Shown here: positions 35,287 through 44,022 of the stretch, one piece after another | How positions within the stretch are numbered: position 1 is the stretch's first letter | How the letters are laid out: every line of letters starts with the position of its first letter | Assembly: GCA_002011215.1 (NCBI GenBank) | Contig: MTML01000042.1 | Coordinates: forward strand, 88,355 to 152,354 | Direction: 5' to 3' | Length of the DNA: 64,000 nt | DNA from: Archaeoglobus sp. JdFR-24 | GTDB lineage: Archaea; Halobacteriota; Archaeoglobi; Archaeoglobales; Archaeoglobaceae | The notes under the pieces: model-generated | Told to the model about the DNA's origin: nothing | The model's database searches: none | What the model saw: the letters and a program-made list of their open reading frames with translations, nothing else | Program-made: the position numbers and the translations under genes

Positions 35287-36129
35287 TCAGCTCTTGCTCT
35301 TGATGAGCTGGAAGTAAAGATCTTCAAGCCTTGGAGATTCTATCACAATTTCTGTTATCTTTCTACCTTCTTTTGCAAGAGATAATAGAAATTCGTTGAG
35401 TTCTTCTGTAGTACCAGCAGTGAATGTCTCTTCTTTTCCATTTTGGGTGAACTTCAGGATATATTTTTTAGATATTGTTCTCAGATCCTCAATCTCTCCA
35501 CTGAAAAGAACTTCGCCATTTTTCAGAATGATTATTCTATCGCAAGTAGATTCGACATAGTACATGTTATGGGCTGAAAAAACTATTCCTTTACCATCAG
35601 TACTGAGTTTTTTCATGAGGTTAGAAATAAATAGTGATGTGGATGGATCAAGTCCGCCAGTAGGCTCGTCGTAAATGAGTATGTCGGGATTATGGATCAG
35701 GGTTCTTGCTATCGATAACTTTCTTTTCATACCCTTAGAAAATGTAAATGTTGGCTTATCTGGTAGAAGATTGAGCATTTTAAGGAGTTTTAACGCGCTC
35801 TTTTCGGAATTCTTTACTGAATAAAGAGATGCAAAAAATTTAAGATATTCAAGCGCATCCATGTTCTCATACAGGGAATCTGTTTCTGGCAGGAATCCGA
35901 ATCTTCTTTTAACCTCTTCTTTATTTGAGAAGAAATCCACTCCGAAATATTCAATACTTCCTGAATCAGGTTCAAGCAGTCCTGCGAGAATCTTAAGGAA
36001 AGTGGATTTACCAGCACCATTCTCGCCGATTATTCCTATAATCTCACCACTATTAAGCTCAAGATCCATGTTTTTGAGTGCCAAGAATTCTCCGTATCTT
36101 TTACTTATGCCGGTAGCTTTTAACATCAT
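35287..36129 (-). CDS. ABC transporter ATP-binding protein
   Basis: 280 residues: Walker A GENGAGKST near residue 36, ABC signature region TFSKGMKRKLSIART near 128, Walker B DILIYDEPTGGLDPS near 149, and H-loop SAHNMYYVE near 187. The family is the NatA/CcmA type of exporter subunit. A second ATG is at 36126. It is divergent from two ABC-2-type permeases, which it presumably energises. The shared AT-rich promoter is about 50 bases long. Confidence 0.88.
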   Translation of the reverse strand: MMLKATGISKRYGEFLALKNMDLELNSGEIIGIIGENGAGKSTFLKILAGLLEPDSGSIEYFGVDFFSNKEEVKRRFGFLPETDSLYENMDALEYLKFFASLYSVKNSEKSALKLLKMLNLLPDKPTFTFSKGMKRKLSIARTLIHNPDILIYDEPTGGLDPSTSLFISNLMKKLSTDGKGIVFSAHNMYYVESTCDRIIILKNGEVLFSGEIEDLRTISKKYILKFTQNGKEETFTAGTTEELNEFLLSLAKEGRKITEIVIESPRLEDLYFQLIKSKS

Positions 36130-36177
36130 GAGTAAATTGAATTAAAAATATATTTGACCTTTCTCATTCTGAAGTTG

Positions 36178-37836
36178 ATGAGGATGCTTAAAATTTCACT
36201 GCTTGAGATACGAAAGTCAAAGAAAAAATATTCAAAAGTTTCGGTTCTTTTAATTATTCTGATATGTCTGTTTTCTTTAATTTCAACATATTATGTAATC
36301 AGTACAGGCCTAAAATCGGATTACTTTATTTACGAGATCTCAGGGAATGTGGAGGTTGACGACTATCGATTCTTAAACCTTCAGGATGAGTATAACTCAG
36401 ACCTGTATGTGTATCAGTCTGATAATGGAAAATTCAACGCAGTTTTGAAAGGGAATGATAAGTCATTTGCTGCGGCGGATGAGCTGAAAAGTATTATTAA
36501 AGATGATTATGAAAGTCAACTTTACAGCAGGTATGGTTTAAAGGCTTTTCCTGTATTTGTAGACGCAGAATACCTTGAAAGAAGCATCGGATCTCAGAAT
36601 TTTAGGGTAAATCTCTCCAGGACTCAGAAGTTTGAAGAAATAGCTGGTGGAGTAAATGAAGAAATGAAAAAAGTAAAACAAAACCCGACTGTAATCGCAA
36701 AAGAATCGGTGGAGAAAACAACCTTGTCTGTACCTGGTGCCAGGATGGACTTGGGCTATACAACTCCTGAAAATCTCAATCCCCCAAGTATTTTGGGAAA
36801 GATGATACTGGCATTCTTCTTTGTAATTCCATCTTACTTTATAGTACATGTTTTTTCTGCATCTCTCATAGAGGATAAGATTGTAGGGAGACTTGACACC
36901 CTTCTATCAACTCCTTTACGGAGAATAGATCTGATTTTTGGAAAAATGGCTCCATACATGATAGTTTCGATCATTTTGGTTGTGTTGACTGCTCTAATTC
37001 TTGGTAAAAGTCCCTTTTCTGTTGTATTTATCTTACCAATCGTTCTTTTTACGATCTCATTACATTCTTTTCTTGGTCTCGTATCGAGAAGTTACAGGGA
37101 AATGACATTCCTGGTTACAGTTTCTTCTTTTTTCATCACAGCCTATCTCTTCATTCCTGCGTTATTTTCGGGAACAATTCCGGTATCCAAAATCTCTCCC
37201 ATAACAAATCTTCTTATGTTTCTGGAAGATGGGAGAATAATTATTGAGGATTACCTGTTATCAACCACTCAATTTTACCTGATTTTTCTTGTACTCACTT
37301 TTCTGTCTGTAAAGGCTTTAAATCCAGAAATAATGCATTCAACTGCAGGAATTGAGCGTAAAATCATGGTTATACTTGAAAAGACCATTAAAAGCTTGCC
37401 TCACTGCCTTGTAGCCTCCATTTCATCAATTCCCTTTGTTTTCATAATAGAGTTTATGTTGATTTCAGTTATCTTTATGCTTCCATTCACGTATTCGGTT
37501 ATTATCTTCATTCTGTGCATAGCCTTTGTTGAAGAACTTTTTAAAACATTAATTGTCTATTCCAGTTATCGAAATACTGGTCGTTTGTATTCAGCATCAG
37601 TTGTTACAGCCACAGGATTTTTTATGGGGGAGAAAATACTGACATTAATAGAAATAAGTAAAGAATACAGCACTCTCCTGCTCTCTCAGTATCTGCTATT
37701 CCCGCTCACACTCCACATAACATCCTTGCTGGTTTTCTCAGTTCTGGTGAAGCGAAATGGTTACCTGTTTGCTCTCACAGCCTCAACAGTATCGCATTTC
37801 CTTTACAATTATACGCTAATAATGCTTCTAATGTGA
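36178..37836 (+). CDS. ABC-2-type permease fused to a PrsW-like intramembrane protease
   Basis: 552 residues from the ATG at 36178, which fits the TATA at 36143-36156. The first part is a NatB-like permease: N-terminal transmembrane segment, an extracytoplasmic domain of about 150 residues, and four to six further segments including LAFFFVIPSYFIVHVFSASL. The last 170 residues have PrsW/CPBP protease motifs: FVEELFKTL (Glu452, Glu453, Lys456), GFFMGEKIL (Glu485), LHITSLLVF (His513) and SHFLYNYT (His540). Both Glu and His residues fit the glutamic intramembrane protease scheme. Fusion is directly seen; activity is inference. Confidence 0.78.
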   Translation: MRMLKISLLEIRKSKKKYSKVSVLLIILICLFSLISTYYVISTGLKSDYFIYEISGNVEVDDYRFLNLQDEYNSDLYVYQSDNGKFNAVLKGNDKSFAAADELKSIIKDDYESQLYSRYGLKAFPVFVDAEYLERSIGSQNFRVNLSRTQKFEEIAGGVNEEMKKVKQNPTVIAKESVEKTTLSVPGARMDLGYTTPENLNPPSILGKMILAFFFVIPSYFIVHVFSASLIEDKIVGRLDTLLSTPLRRIDLIFGKMAPYMIVSIILVVLTALILGKSPFSVVFILPIVLFTISLHSFLGLVSRSYREMTFLVTVSSFFITAYLFIPALFSGTIPVSKISPITNLLMFLEDGRIIIEDYLLSTTQFYLIFLVLTFLSVKALNPEIMHSTAGIERKIMVILEKTIKSLPHCLVASISSIPFVFIIEFMLISVIFMLPFTYSVIIFILCIAFVEELFKTLIVYSSYRNTGRLYSASVVTATGFFMGEKILTLIEISKEYSTLLLSQYLLFPLTLHITSLLVFSVLVKRNGYLFALTASTVSHFLYNYTLIMLLM

Positions 37837-37840
37837 TAAA

Positions 37841-38881
37841 ATGATACGAAAATCCTTTGTCATAGCGTTCAAGGATCTAAGGGGAATACTGAGGGAAAAA
37901 ACATTCGTCAGTATAATCCTTTTACTCATATTTGTCGCCTCATTTGCATCAGTTTTGACTTTTGGTATTCTGATACTTTACAATCCATATTATGTTAGTT
38001 CCATGTTGGAAGGTAATGTAAAAATTGCAGTTGTGGGAAATGCTCCGGTTTTGCAATCTGTTGTAGGTGGAACACATTATGACAATCTCGAGAACGCTCT
38101 GAATGATTTTTATTCTGGGGAAATCGATGCTGTGGTATGGCTACATGAAGAAAATGTCTCAGGATTCAATTTTGTTAAACTCTTTCTGCCAAAGGAAGAA
38201 TTAAAAGCGGTTCAGACCTCTATACACCTCAAAAAGAAACTGATAGAGTATCAGGACAAACTCCGAAAAATGCGGGGATTGCCTGAGAGTGCAGAACTTT
38301 TAACGTATAACCAGAGATTCGAGAGAATTGAGATCCCGGAGGGGATAGCCATGGTCTTTAAGTTCAAGTATATGCTTCTCATCCCTCTCCTGATGATTAC
38401 AACTGCTGTGGTGGCTTCCGGGCTTCTGATTGATCTCTTCACGGAAGAAAGAGAAACGGGAACTTTAAACATCCTTCTTACTGTGGTCAAAAGGGAAGAA
38501 ATTATTACAGGTAAAATTATAGCATCACTAATCCTTCCTGTATTTTTAACTCCAATCTGGTTGGCCCTTCTTATTTTGAATGGCGTAGAAATTGAAAGTA
38601 TATCCTATATAGTAATGCTGACGTATTCTGTCTCCTTTATGTTTATCTCCATATCTTCCTTCATTGTAACCCTATTCAAAGACAGGGAAAGGTCTCAGCT
38701 TGTTTTTTCATTACTTACGGTTGGATTGATACCTCTTTTCTTTTCCCATCCTTTTATGCCTGCCTCACTTGTGACAAGAGTGGCAGCAGGTTCAGAGTAT
38801 GGGAGTGGCCTAATTCCTATATATTTTATCTTAAGTATCATGCTTTTACTGGTAGCGGTGAGAACTGTAAAAATAGATTGA
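37841..38881 (+). CDS. ABC-2-type permease
   Basis: 346 residues, four bases after the fusion permease. N-terminal segment TFVSIILLLIFVASFASVLT, an external domain (NVKIAVVGNAPVLQSVVGGT), then five or so transmembrane segments with LLMITTAVVASGLLIDLFTE and ETGTLNILLTVVKREEIITG, as in NatB-like transporters (motif ERETGT). It likely forms a heterodimer with its neighbour and the divergent ATP-binding subunit, exporting an unknown lipid, ion or peptide. Confidence 0.82.
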   Translation: MIRKSFVIAFKDLRGILREKTFVSIILLLIFVASFASVLTFGILILYNPYYVSSMLEGNVKIAVVGNAPVLQSVVGGTHYDNLENALNDFYSGEIDAVVWLHEENVSGFNFVKLFLPKEELKAVQTSIHLKKKLIEYQDKLRKMRGLPESAELLTYNQRFERIEIPEGIAMVFKFKYMLLIPLLMITTAVVASGLLIDLFTEERETGTLNILLTVVKREEIITGKIIASLILPVFLTPIWLALLILNGVEIESISYIVMLTYSVSFMFISISSFIVTLFKDRERSQLVFSLLTVGLIPLFFSHPFMPASLVTRVAAGSEYGSGLIPIYFILSIMLLLVAVRTVKID

Positions 38882-38912
38882 ACTTATCAGCTCTGAAACA
38901 ACTGACTTGCGA

Positions 38913-39293
38913 TTAATGCCCGCAACCTTCGTGCCTGTGAAATCCTTCTCTTTTATCCCAATCCCTGTCGACCTCAAGATTTCCTTTAGTAAAGCTATCA
39001 ATCACATCTCTTACCTTTCCACTTGCTCCGCTGATGACTCTGATACCCATTTCCGCGAAGAATGACTGGGCACGCATTCCAAGACCGTATGCAATGATGG
39101 TGTCAACTCCAAGTGAGTTTAGAAACCTTGGAATATCTCCCGGCCTGTGCTCTTGGAAAGGAAGCTCAACGACTTCACCCTTTACCTCATCTTCATTGAC
39201 CTCGGCGATGAAGAAGTATCTTGCCCTTCCAAAATGACTTAGTATTTGAGAATCGAATCCGGTATTATCCTTACAAGGTATAGCGATTTTCAT
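38913..39293 (-). CDS. NifX/NifB-type dinitrogenase cofactor-domain protein with His-rich tail
   Basis: 126 residues of the Nitro_FeMo-Co family (PF02579): MKIAIPCKDNTGFDSQILSHFGRARYF at the start, VDTIIAYGLGMRAQSFFAEMGI near residue 59. The end, REGFHRHEGCGH, adds a His/Cys metal-binding tail. The family binds Fe-S or other metal clusters in nitrogenase-related and non-nitrogenase settings. No nif genes are near. A similar protein at 42140-42535 and the MinD/Mrp genes between them suggest metal-cluster handling. Confidence 0.85.
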   Translation of the reverse strand: MKIAIPCKDNTGFDSQILSHFGRARYFFIAEVNEDEVKGEVVELPFQEHRPGDIPRFLNSLGVDTIIAYGLGMRAQSFFAEMGIRVISGASGKVRDVIDSFTKGNLEVDRDWDKREGFHRHEGCGH

Positions 39294-39327
39294 AAAAATT
39301 AGAGGATCAGGAGAGTTTTAAAAATTT

Positions 39328-39341
39328 TTTGGTTTACCGAA
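39328..39341. promoter_or_regulatory. Candidate operator TTTGG-TTTA-CCGAA
   Basis: An imperfect inverted repeat (TTTGG/CCGAA around four bases) between the divergent NifX-like and DUF5320-like genes. A matching repeat (TTCGG-ATGG-CCGAA) occurs before the other NifX-like gene at 42569-42582. Confidence 0.45.
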
Positions 39342-39386
39342 AAATTCAAATACTTTAAGAATATATATTCAAAATGAGGTGGTGAT

Positions 39387-39581
39387 ATGCCGGACAGATT
39401 CAGATATTCTGGGAATGGCCCCTGGCGTCATCTGCCACCATGGAAAAGACCTGGATGGAAATATCGTTCTTGCTGGTGGGGCGATATAGATGATATAACC
39501 TATCTTGAAGAACTTGCAGAGGATCTCGAAAGAAGACTGTCGGATGTAAGGCGTAGGATTGATGTGCTTAGAAGGAAGTAG
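39387..39581 (+). CDS. DUF5320-like small protein with coiled-coil tail
   Basis: 64 residues: a Pro/Trp-rich head (NGPWRHLPPWKRPGWKYRSC) and a C-terminal coiled coil (YLEELAEDLERRLSDVRRRI). DUF5320 proteins of this type are frequent beside NifX-like and Mrp genes. GAGGTGGTGAT is the Shine-Dalgarno; a TATA-like AGAATATATATT lies upstream. Divergent from the NifX-like gene, and possibly under the same operator. Confidence 0.72.
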   Translation: MPDRFRYSGNGPWRHLPPWKRPGWKYRSCWWGDIDDITYLEELAEDLERRLSDVRRRIDVLRRK

Positions 39582-39638
39582 ATGTATCAGAAATAAAAAT
39601 CAGGAATAAAAATTTAAATTTTTTAATTTTATTTCATC

Positions 39639-40427
39639 TTAAAACTTTAGTCCATCAAAGTAATCCTCTTCAAAGTCCTCGATTTTACCCCTGTCACAGA
39701 GTTCTGTAAGATTCGGGTTCAATGGAATTTTTGCAACGACTTTGAAACCATATTTTCTGGCTAGCTCGTCAGTTTTCCCTTTTCCAAAGATCTGGTTTAT
39801 TTTACCACATTCTGGACATTTGAAGAAGCTCATGTTCTCTACGAGATAGAGTTTGTTTGCTTCAGATCTCAAAGCCATGTTGACACCCTTTTCAACGATC
39901 TCAGCAGTTAGTTCCTGTGGGGTTGTGACCATGACCATCCCATCAAGCTTTACACTCTGCATCACCGTAAGTGGAACGTCTCCAGTTCCTGGTGGGAGAT
40001 CGAAAAGCAGATAATCCAGATCACCCCATGAAACCTTGCTTAGAAAATCCATTATAACTCTCGAAATCATTGGTCCGCGCCATATCACTGGTTGATTTTT
40101 CTGAGGCAACATGAAATGAATGGACAGTATCTTTATGCCGTATCTGGCACTTTTCACCGGTTCAATACCGTCTTCCGAAAAGGCAAGTCTTTCCCACTCA
40201 AGACCAAAAAGTTTTGGTATGCTTGGTCCAAGGAAGTCTGTGTCGAATATGCCTACCTTGTATCCCTTCTTTGCAAAGTGAAGGGCGATCAGTGCTGTTA
40301 CTGAAGATTTGCCTACACCACCTTTTCCACTCATCACAGCTATTTTTTTACCAATTCTCCCCATTCTTTTCGCTATTTCCTTATCCTGCTCTTTTTCCTC
40401 GGATTTTTTGGAAGTTTCCTTTATCAT
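39639..40427 (-). CDS. Mrp/NBP35-family Fe-S carrier P-loop ATPase
   Basis: 262 residues, with deviant Walker A GKGGVGKSSVTALIALHFAK (residues about 36-55), switch I DTDFLGPSIPKLFGLE, and DLPPGTGDVPLTVMQS near 143. The C-terminal CxxC (FFKCPECGKINQIF) can bridge a [4Fe-4S] cluster in a dimer. This is the ApbC/Mrp family that carries Fe-S clusters to target proteins. It is last in the minus-strand set of NifX-like and two MinD-like genes, with a five-base gap to the next gene. The N-terminal Lys/Glu-rich region is not conserved. Confidence 0.88.
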   Translation of the reverse strand: MIKETSKKSEEKEQDKEIAKRMGRIGKKIAVMSGKGGVGKSSVTALIALHFAKKGYKVGIFDTDFLGPSIPKLFGLEWERLAFSEDGIEPVKSARYGIKILSIHFMLPQKNQPVIWRGPMISRVIMDFLSKVSWGDLDYLLFDLPPGTGDVPLTVMQSVKLDGMVMVTTPQELTAEIVEKGVNMALRSEANKLYLVENMSFFKCPECGKINQIFGKGKTDELARKYGFKVVAKIPLNPNLTELCDRGKIEDFEEDYFDGLKF

Positions 40428-40432
40428 TTACA

Positions 40433-41308
40433 TCACCTCATTTTCAGGATTTTGTTCAGATTTCTCCAGCAATCCTCAATTTTTTCAACAGCTTTCCCTC
40501 TGAACGGAAACTTTAACTCTGAATTTTGCTCGATTATGCTCCTGTCAAAGGGTATTTTCCCAAGCAGGAGAATATCGTTATTTTCGCAATACAACTCTAT
40601 TTGATCTGAAAGATCTGGATTGAGATCTGATTTGTTTATGATAACAGAACTTTTTATATTGAAATATCTGCACAGATCATTAACTCTTTCAAGATCGTTT
40701 ATAGCCGATAATGTCGGTTCAGTAACGATAACTGCAATATCCATACCGTGCAGGGATGCAATAACAGGACATCCCACACCGGGAGCGCCATCCATTATGA
40801 GCCATGTAGAATTGTTCTTTTCTGCGATAACTTTACTTCTTTCTCTAACCTTGGTTACAAGCTTTCCACTATTCTCCTCCCCTGGATTCAGCAGAGCATG
40901 AACCATAATTCCAAAAGAGGTTCTGGAGATGAATATTTTACCAGACTCAACTTTACACATCTGAATAGCTTCTTCGGGGCATGCTCTGTAACAGAGCGCA
41001 CAACCTTCACACCTCATTTCATCGATTTCAAATGTGTTTTTTTCAGTGTTTTTGATTGCATCAAACATGCAGAGCTCTGCACAAATTCCACATTCAGTAC
41101 ATTTATCTTTAATTATCCTTGCCCGATCCATGCCGTAAAAGGGAAATTCTTCAATTATTTCTGGCTGCAAGAGTAAATGCAGGTTTGGCGCATCAACATC
41201 AGCATCAACTATCGTTACGTCATCGGATGATGAAAAGTATGTGAACATCGCAGAGATGGTCGTCTTTCCCGTACCACCCTTTCCGCTTATTACTGTCACC
41301 CTATGCAA
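40433..41308 (-). CDS. MinD/ParA-family ATPase with inserted 2x[4Fe-4S] ferredoxin domain
   Basis: 291 residues: Walker A SGKGGTGKTTISAM near residue 8, DADVDAPNLHLL, then a ferredoxin insertion with CTECGICAELCMF (about 73-85) and CEGCALCYRACPEEA (about 101-115), and DGAPGVGCPVIASLHG near 172. These proteins occur with NifX-like partners in Archaeoglobales and sulfate-reducing bacteria. Their role is probably Fe-S or metal-cluster delivery. It overlaps the upstream MinD-like gene by eight bases, indicating translational coupling. Confidence 0.85.
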   Translation of the reverse strand: MHRVTVISGKGGTGKTTISAMFTYFSSSDDVTIVDADVDAPNLHLLLQPEIIEEFPFYGMDRARIIKDKCTECGICAELCMFDAIKNTEKNTFEIDEMRCEGCALCYRACPEEAIQMCKVESGKIFISRTSFGIMVHALLNPGEENSGKLVTKVRERSKVIAEKNNSTWLIMDGAPGVGCPVIASLHGMDIAVIVTEPTLSAINDLERVNDLCRYFNIKSSVIINKSDLNPDLSDQIELYCENNDILLLGKIPFDRSIIEQNSELKFPFRGKAVEKIEDCWRNLNKILKMR

Positions 41309-42098
41309 TGTAGATCACCTTCTCATATATTTTCAGAAATTCCTCTTCGAACTTCAGAAGAATCTCTCCTTTAGAATAGCTCCTTGCGATCTCGGTGGAG
41401 AAGGGAAGTCTCCCGAGGATCTCGATATTATTTCTTTTGCAGTATTCTTCTATATTGAAGGGCAAACCGGACTTATTTATGACCACACCATATCTTAAAC
41501 CGATTTTCTTGATTACACTGATCGAAAGTTTGAGGTCGTGAAGGCTGAAAGGAGTAGGTTCGGCAACGAGAATCACGAAATCTGTATTTTCAACGCTTTC
41601 AACCATCGAGCAGGAGGTTCCAGGTGGCGAATCAATAATTGCTCTTTTTCCAATATTCTCTTTAACCTTTTTTATGAGTGGGGTTGGAGAAGCCTCGCCA
41701 ATATTGAGCAAGCCATAGGTCAGTGTAATGTTCTCTTTAACCCGTATTATTTTCCCTATTTCCTTTTTCCTCTCCTCTATTGCTTTTTCTGGACAAAAGT
41801 AAATGCATGCTCCGCAGCTATGGCACAGGTCGTTTAGGATATCAACCTCATCGATTATTAAAACTGCATTAAAGGCACACACTTTCCTGCAAATTCTGCA
41901 AAGATTGCACTTCTCTTTTACAACTTCTGGAACGGATTTGTATGCTCTCTCCTCCTCAACATCACCTCTAATAAATATGTGTGCATTTGGCTCCTCAACA
42001 TCGAGATCGAAGAGATCAACGCTGTTGAAATAAGCCAGGTTTACTGCAATCGTCGTCTTTCCTGTTCCTCCTTTCCCTGAAGTTACTGCAATCCTCAT
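41301..42098 (-). CDS. MinD/ParA-family ATPase with inserted ferredoxin domain (second copy)
   Basis: 265 residues from the ATG at 42098. Walker A SGKGGTGKTTIAVNLAYFNS, then DLDVEEPNAHIFI, ferredoxin insertion CNLCRICRKVCAFNAV and CHSCGACIYFCPEKA, and IDSPPGTSCSMVESV near 163. Like its neighbour, but the two differ enough to form a heterodimer. An upstream in-frame start at 42107 is possible. Downstream coupling by overlap; upstream is the NifX-like gene. Confidence 0.85.
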   Translation of the reverse strand: MRIAVTSGKGGTGKTTIAVNLAYFNSVDLFDLDVEEPNAHIFIRGDVEEERAYKSVPEVVKEKCNLCRICRKVCAFNAVLIIDEVDILNDLCHSCGACIYFCPEKAIEERKKEIGKIIRVKENITLTYGLLNIGEASPTPLIKKVKENIGKRAIIDSPPGTSCSMVESVENTDFVILVAEPTPFSLHDLKLSISVIKKIGLRYGVVINKSGLPFNIEEYCKRNNIEILGRLPFSTEIARSYSKGEILLKFEEEFLKIYEKVIYIA

Positions 42099-42139
42099 GC
42101 TGTTCACTTATCAATCTGTATATTCATCTCCTTGTATAT

Positions 42140-42535
42140 TCATCTCTTGCTAAAAGGTTTAAACTTCCCTTTCCTCTTGTTTGGGCTACTGATTTTACTC
42201 AATTCTTCTTTCAGGAACTTCTCAACAGCCTCGGAGACCTTTAAATTAGCACCATTGTATACCTCGATATTTGCCTTCCTTAAAACCTCGAAAGCATTGA
42301 AACCCAGATTTACTGCAATAACTGCATTCACACCTCTCTCGACGAGTTCCTGTGTGGCTGCAATTCCAGCACCGCCAGTAGAATTACTTGCGGGATTGTC
42401 TATGATCTCAGTTTTATCTATTTTTCCATCTTTAACAGTCACCAATGTGAATTTTGCAGCCCTGCCAAAGATCTCGGATACAGTATCCTCCAATCCACCC
42501 ATGGAGGTTGGTAATGCAATGAGTAATTCGGCCAT
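42140..42535 (-). CDS. NifX/NifB-type dinitrogenase cofactor-domain protein (second copy)
   Basis: 131 residues from the ATG at 42535, which fits a TATA-like AATTAATATTAAC at about 42558-42570. Seen: ELLIALPTSMGGLEDTVSEI, IIDNPASNSTGGAGIAATQE, and VNAVIAVNLGFNAFEVLRKA. The family binds a metal cluster. It is the first gene of the MinD-MinD-Mrp unit. The basic C-terminus (SSPNKRKGKFKPFSKR) is not shared with the His-rich paralogue at 38913. Confidence 0.83.
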   Translation of the reverse strand: MAELLIALPTSMGGLEDTVSEIFGRAAKFTLVTVKDGKIDKTEIIDNPASNSTGGAGIAATQELVERGVNAVIAVNLGFNAFEVLRKANIEVYNGANLKVSEAVEKFLKEELSKISSPNKRKGKFKPFSKR

Positions 42536-42568
42536 GCTCAAGAATAGGGCAAAGTTAATATTAATTTT

Positions 42569-42582
42569 TCGGATGGCCGAAA
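42569..42582. promoter_or_regulatory. Candidate operator TTCGG-ATGG-CCGAA
   Basis: A perfect five-base inverted repeat around four bases, lying just upstream of the TATA box of the NifX-MinD-MinD-Mrp unit. It resembles the site at 39328-39341. Confidence 0.45.
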
Positions 42583-42600
42583 TTTGTAATAAAAATAACT

Positions 42601-43629
42601 TTAATATGGAGTCGCCCAGCTCTCGTCATCCTTGTAAACTTTCTCGTCAATTATCATTTCTCCTTCAACAAGGGGTCGAGGAGGTTTGATTGCCTCGATT
42701 CTATAAAGTGAGGAGGTGTACCAGTTATAGTCTATGCTAACTCCTAATTTAGCAACAATTGGAAGTTTATCCTGAAATCTGAAAAAGTTCTTGTCGTCTT
42801 GGGGATAAACACTGAACCCCCTCCTCACATCGGTTATTACAAAACCCATTTCAAAAATCATCTTCTGAATCTCATACCATTTCCTTCTCGAAGCTTCAAG
42901 AGTTGTTATACCAAAATATGCTGAGCAACCAGCACCCCTCAGAGTGGATGCTCCTCTTGAAAGGAAAAGTTTTAAGCCTGGGATCGTCTCCACAGGATCC
43001 GTCACAAAAACGTCGAATTTACCCTTTAATGAGTCTGGAAAGGCCTGTTGAACATCGTATTTCATTGCCTCTACAGACAGACCTTTCTCATGTGATATTT
43101 TATTAATGAAGTTGATCAGCCTCTCGTCAACATCTACTACTATGACCTTTTCCGGCAAACCTGTTAGAGCGGCAGCGATGCTGAACAGGTCGTCATCTCC
43201 AACCACAAATATTCTTGAACCGGCAAGATCTCCTCGTTCGTATATGAACTCAACTCTCCTTATAACACCCTCTAAGCTGATAAAACCCTGATCGAACTCC
43301 TCAACAGCCTCAGGCCTTTGTGAAGCAACTTTTCTGTATTCTTCAAGGACCTGCTTGAAATGATCGTTGATCTCAAGTCCAGTCCCATCACAGCATTTAC
43401 ATTTGATATCTCCCATGTCTTTAATCCTGAAGTCTTTGCAAACAGAACGTCCACGATCTGTAATTTTGACCTTTCCGTTTCTAACTTCAATTAACTCTTC
43501 TTTCTCCATTTCATTGAGCAACTCAAATATTTCTGGAAGGCTTGCATCCTGTCTGTACAGTATTTCGTAGATCGAAAGCTCCTGTTTGATCAGGGACTGC
43601 AATACCTGTTTTCTTATCCTTTTCATCAT
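42601..43629 (-). CDS. bpsA: Branched-chain polyamine synthase (N4-bis(aminopropyl)spermidine synthase)
   Basis: 342 residues of the DUF43/BpsA family: N-terminal winged-helix-like part (SLPEIFELLNEMEKEELIEV), CKCCDGTGLEI near residue 78, FVVGDDDLFSIAAALTGLP near 145 and DPVETIPGLKLFLSRG near 210, and NWYTSSLYRIEAI near 310. It adds two aminopropyl groups from decarboxylated SAM to spermidine, making branched polyamines that protect nucleic acids at high temperature. It follows speD, which supplies the decarboxylated SAM, with about 54 bases between. Confidence 0.92.
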   Translation of the reverse strand: MMKRIRKQVLQSLIKQELSIYEILYRQDASLPEIFELLNEMEKEELIEVRNGKVKITDRGRSVCKDFRIKDMGDIKCKCCDGTGLEINDHFKQVLEEYRKVASQRPEAVEEFDQGFISLEGVIRRVEFIYERGDLAGSRIFVVGDDDLFSIAAALTGLPEKVIVVDVDERLINFINKISHEKGLSVEAMKYDVQQAFPDSLKGKFDVFVTDPVETIPGLKLFLSRGASTLRGAGCSAYFGITTLEASRRKWYEIQKMIFEMGFVITDVRRGFSVYPQDDKNFFRFQDKLPIVAKLGVSIDYNWYTSSLYRIEAIKPPRPLVEGEMIIDEKVYKDDESWATPY

Positions 43630-43683
43630 CTTATCACTTCTTCAATTCCTCATTTCCTCAGTTATTTCAATTATTTCAATTAT

Positions 43684-44022
43684 TCAGCCTCTATCCAGTA
43701 CATAATGCCGGTAGGATTTTGGCTTAAATTTCTCAATAAAAAGCTTGAAAGCCTTCTCGGCTTTGGAAGTATCACCACATGTAAAAATGTCGAGGTTAAC
43801 AAGACAGTATTCAGGCCAGGTATGTATAGAAACGTGGGATTCGGCAATTAGCACGATTCCGGTTACACCATGGGGGTTAAACTGTTTATAAACTGAACCT
43901 ACCCTTGTAAGCTCAGCCTTACTGACCACCTCCTCGACGATGGCCCTCACTGTTTCCTCCTTGGAAATCAATTCCTCTGGTACACCATAAAATTCTGCGA
44001 TGATGTGCTTCCCCACTATCAT
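43684..44022 (-). CDS. speD: S-adenosylmethionine decarboxylase proenzyme
   Basis: 112 residues from the ATG at 44022, set by GGGTGAT four bases upstream. The self-cleavage site ESHVSIHTWPE gives the pyruvoyl Ser (Glu-Ser bond at about residues 61/62). The conserved Cys in DIFTCGD follows. This is the SpeD/SpeH short prokaryotic type, active as an alpha/beta dimer. Together with bpsA it forms a polyamine operon. The earlier GTG/ATG at 44031 would add three residues. Confidence 0.9.
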   Translation of the reverse strand: MIVGKHIIAEFYGVPEELISKEETVRAIVEEVVSKAELTRVGSVYKQFNPHGVTGIVLIAESHVSIHTWPEYCLVNLDIFTCGDTSKAEKAFKLFIEKFKPKSYRHYVLDRG

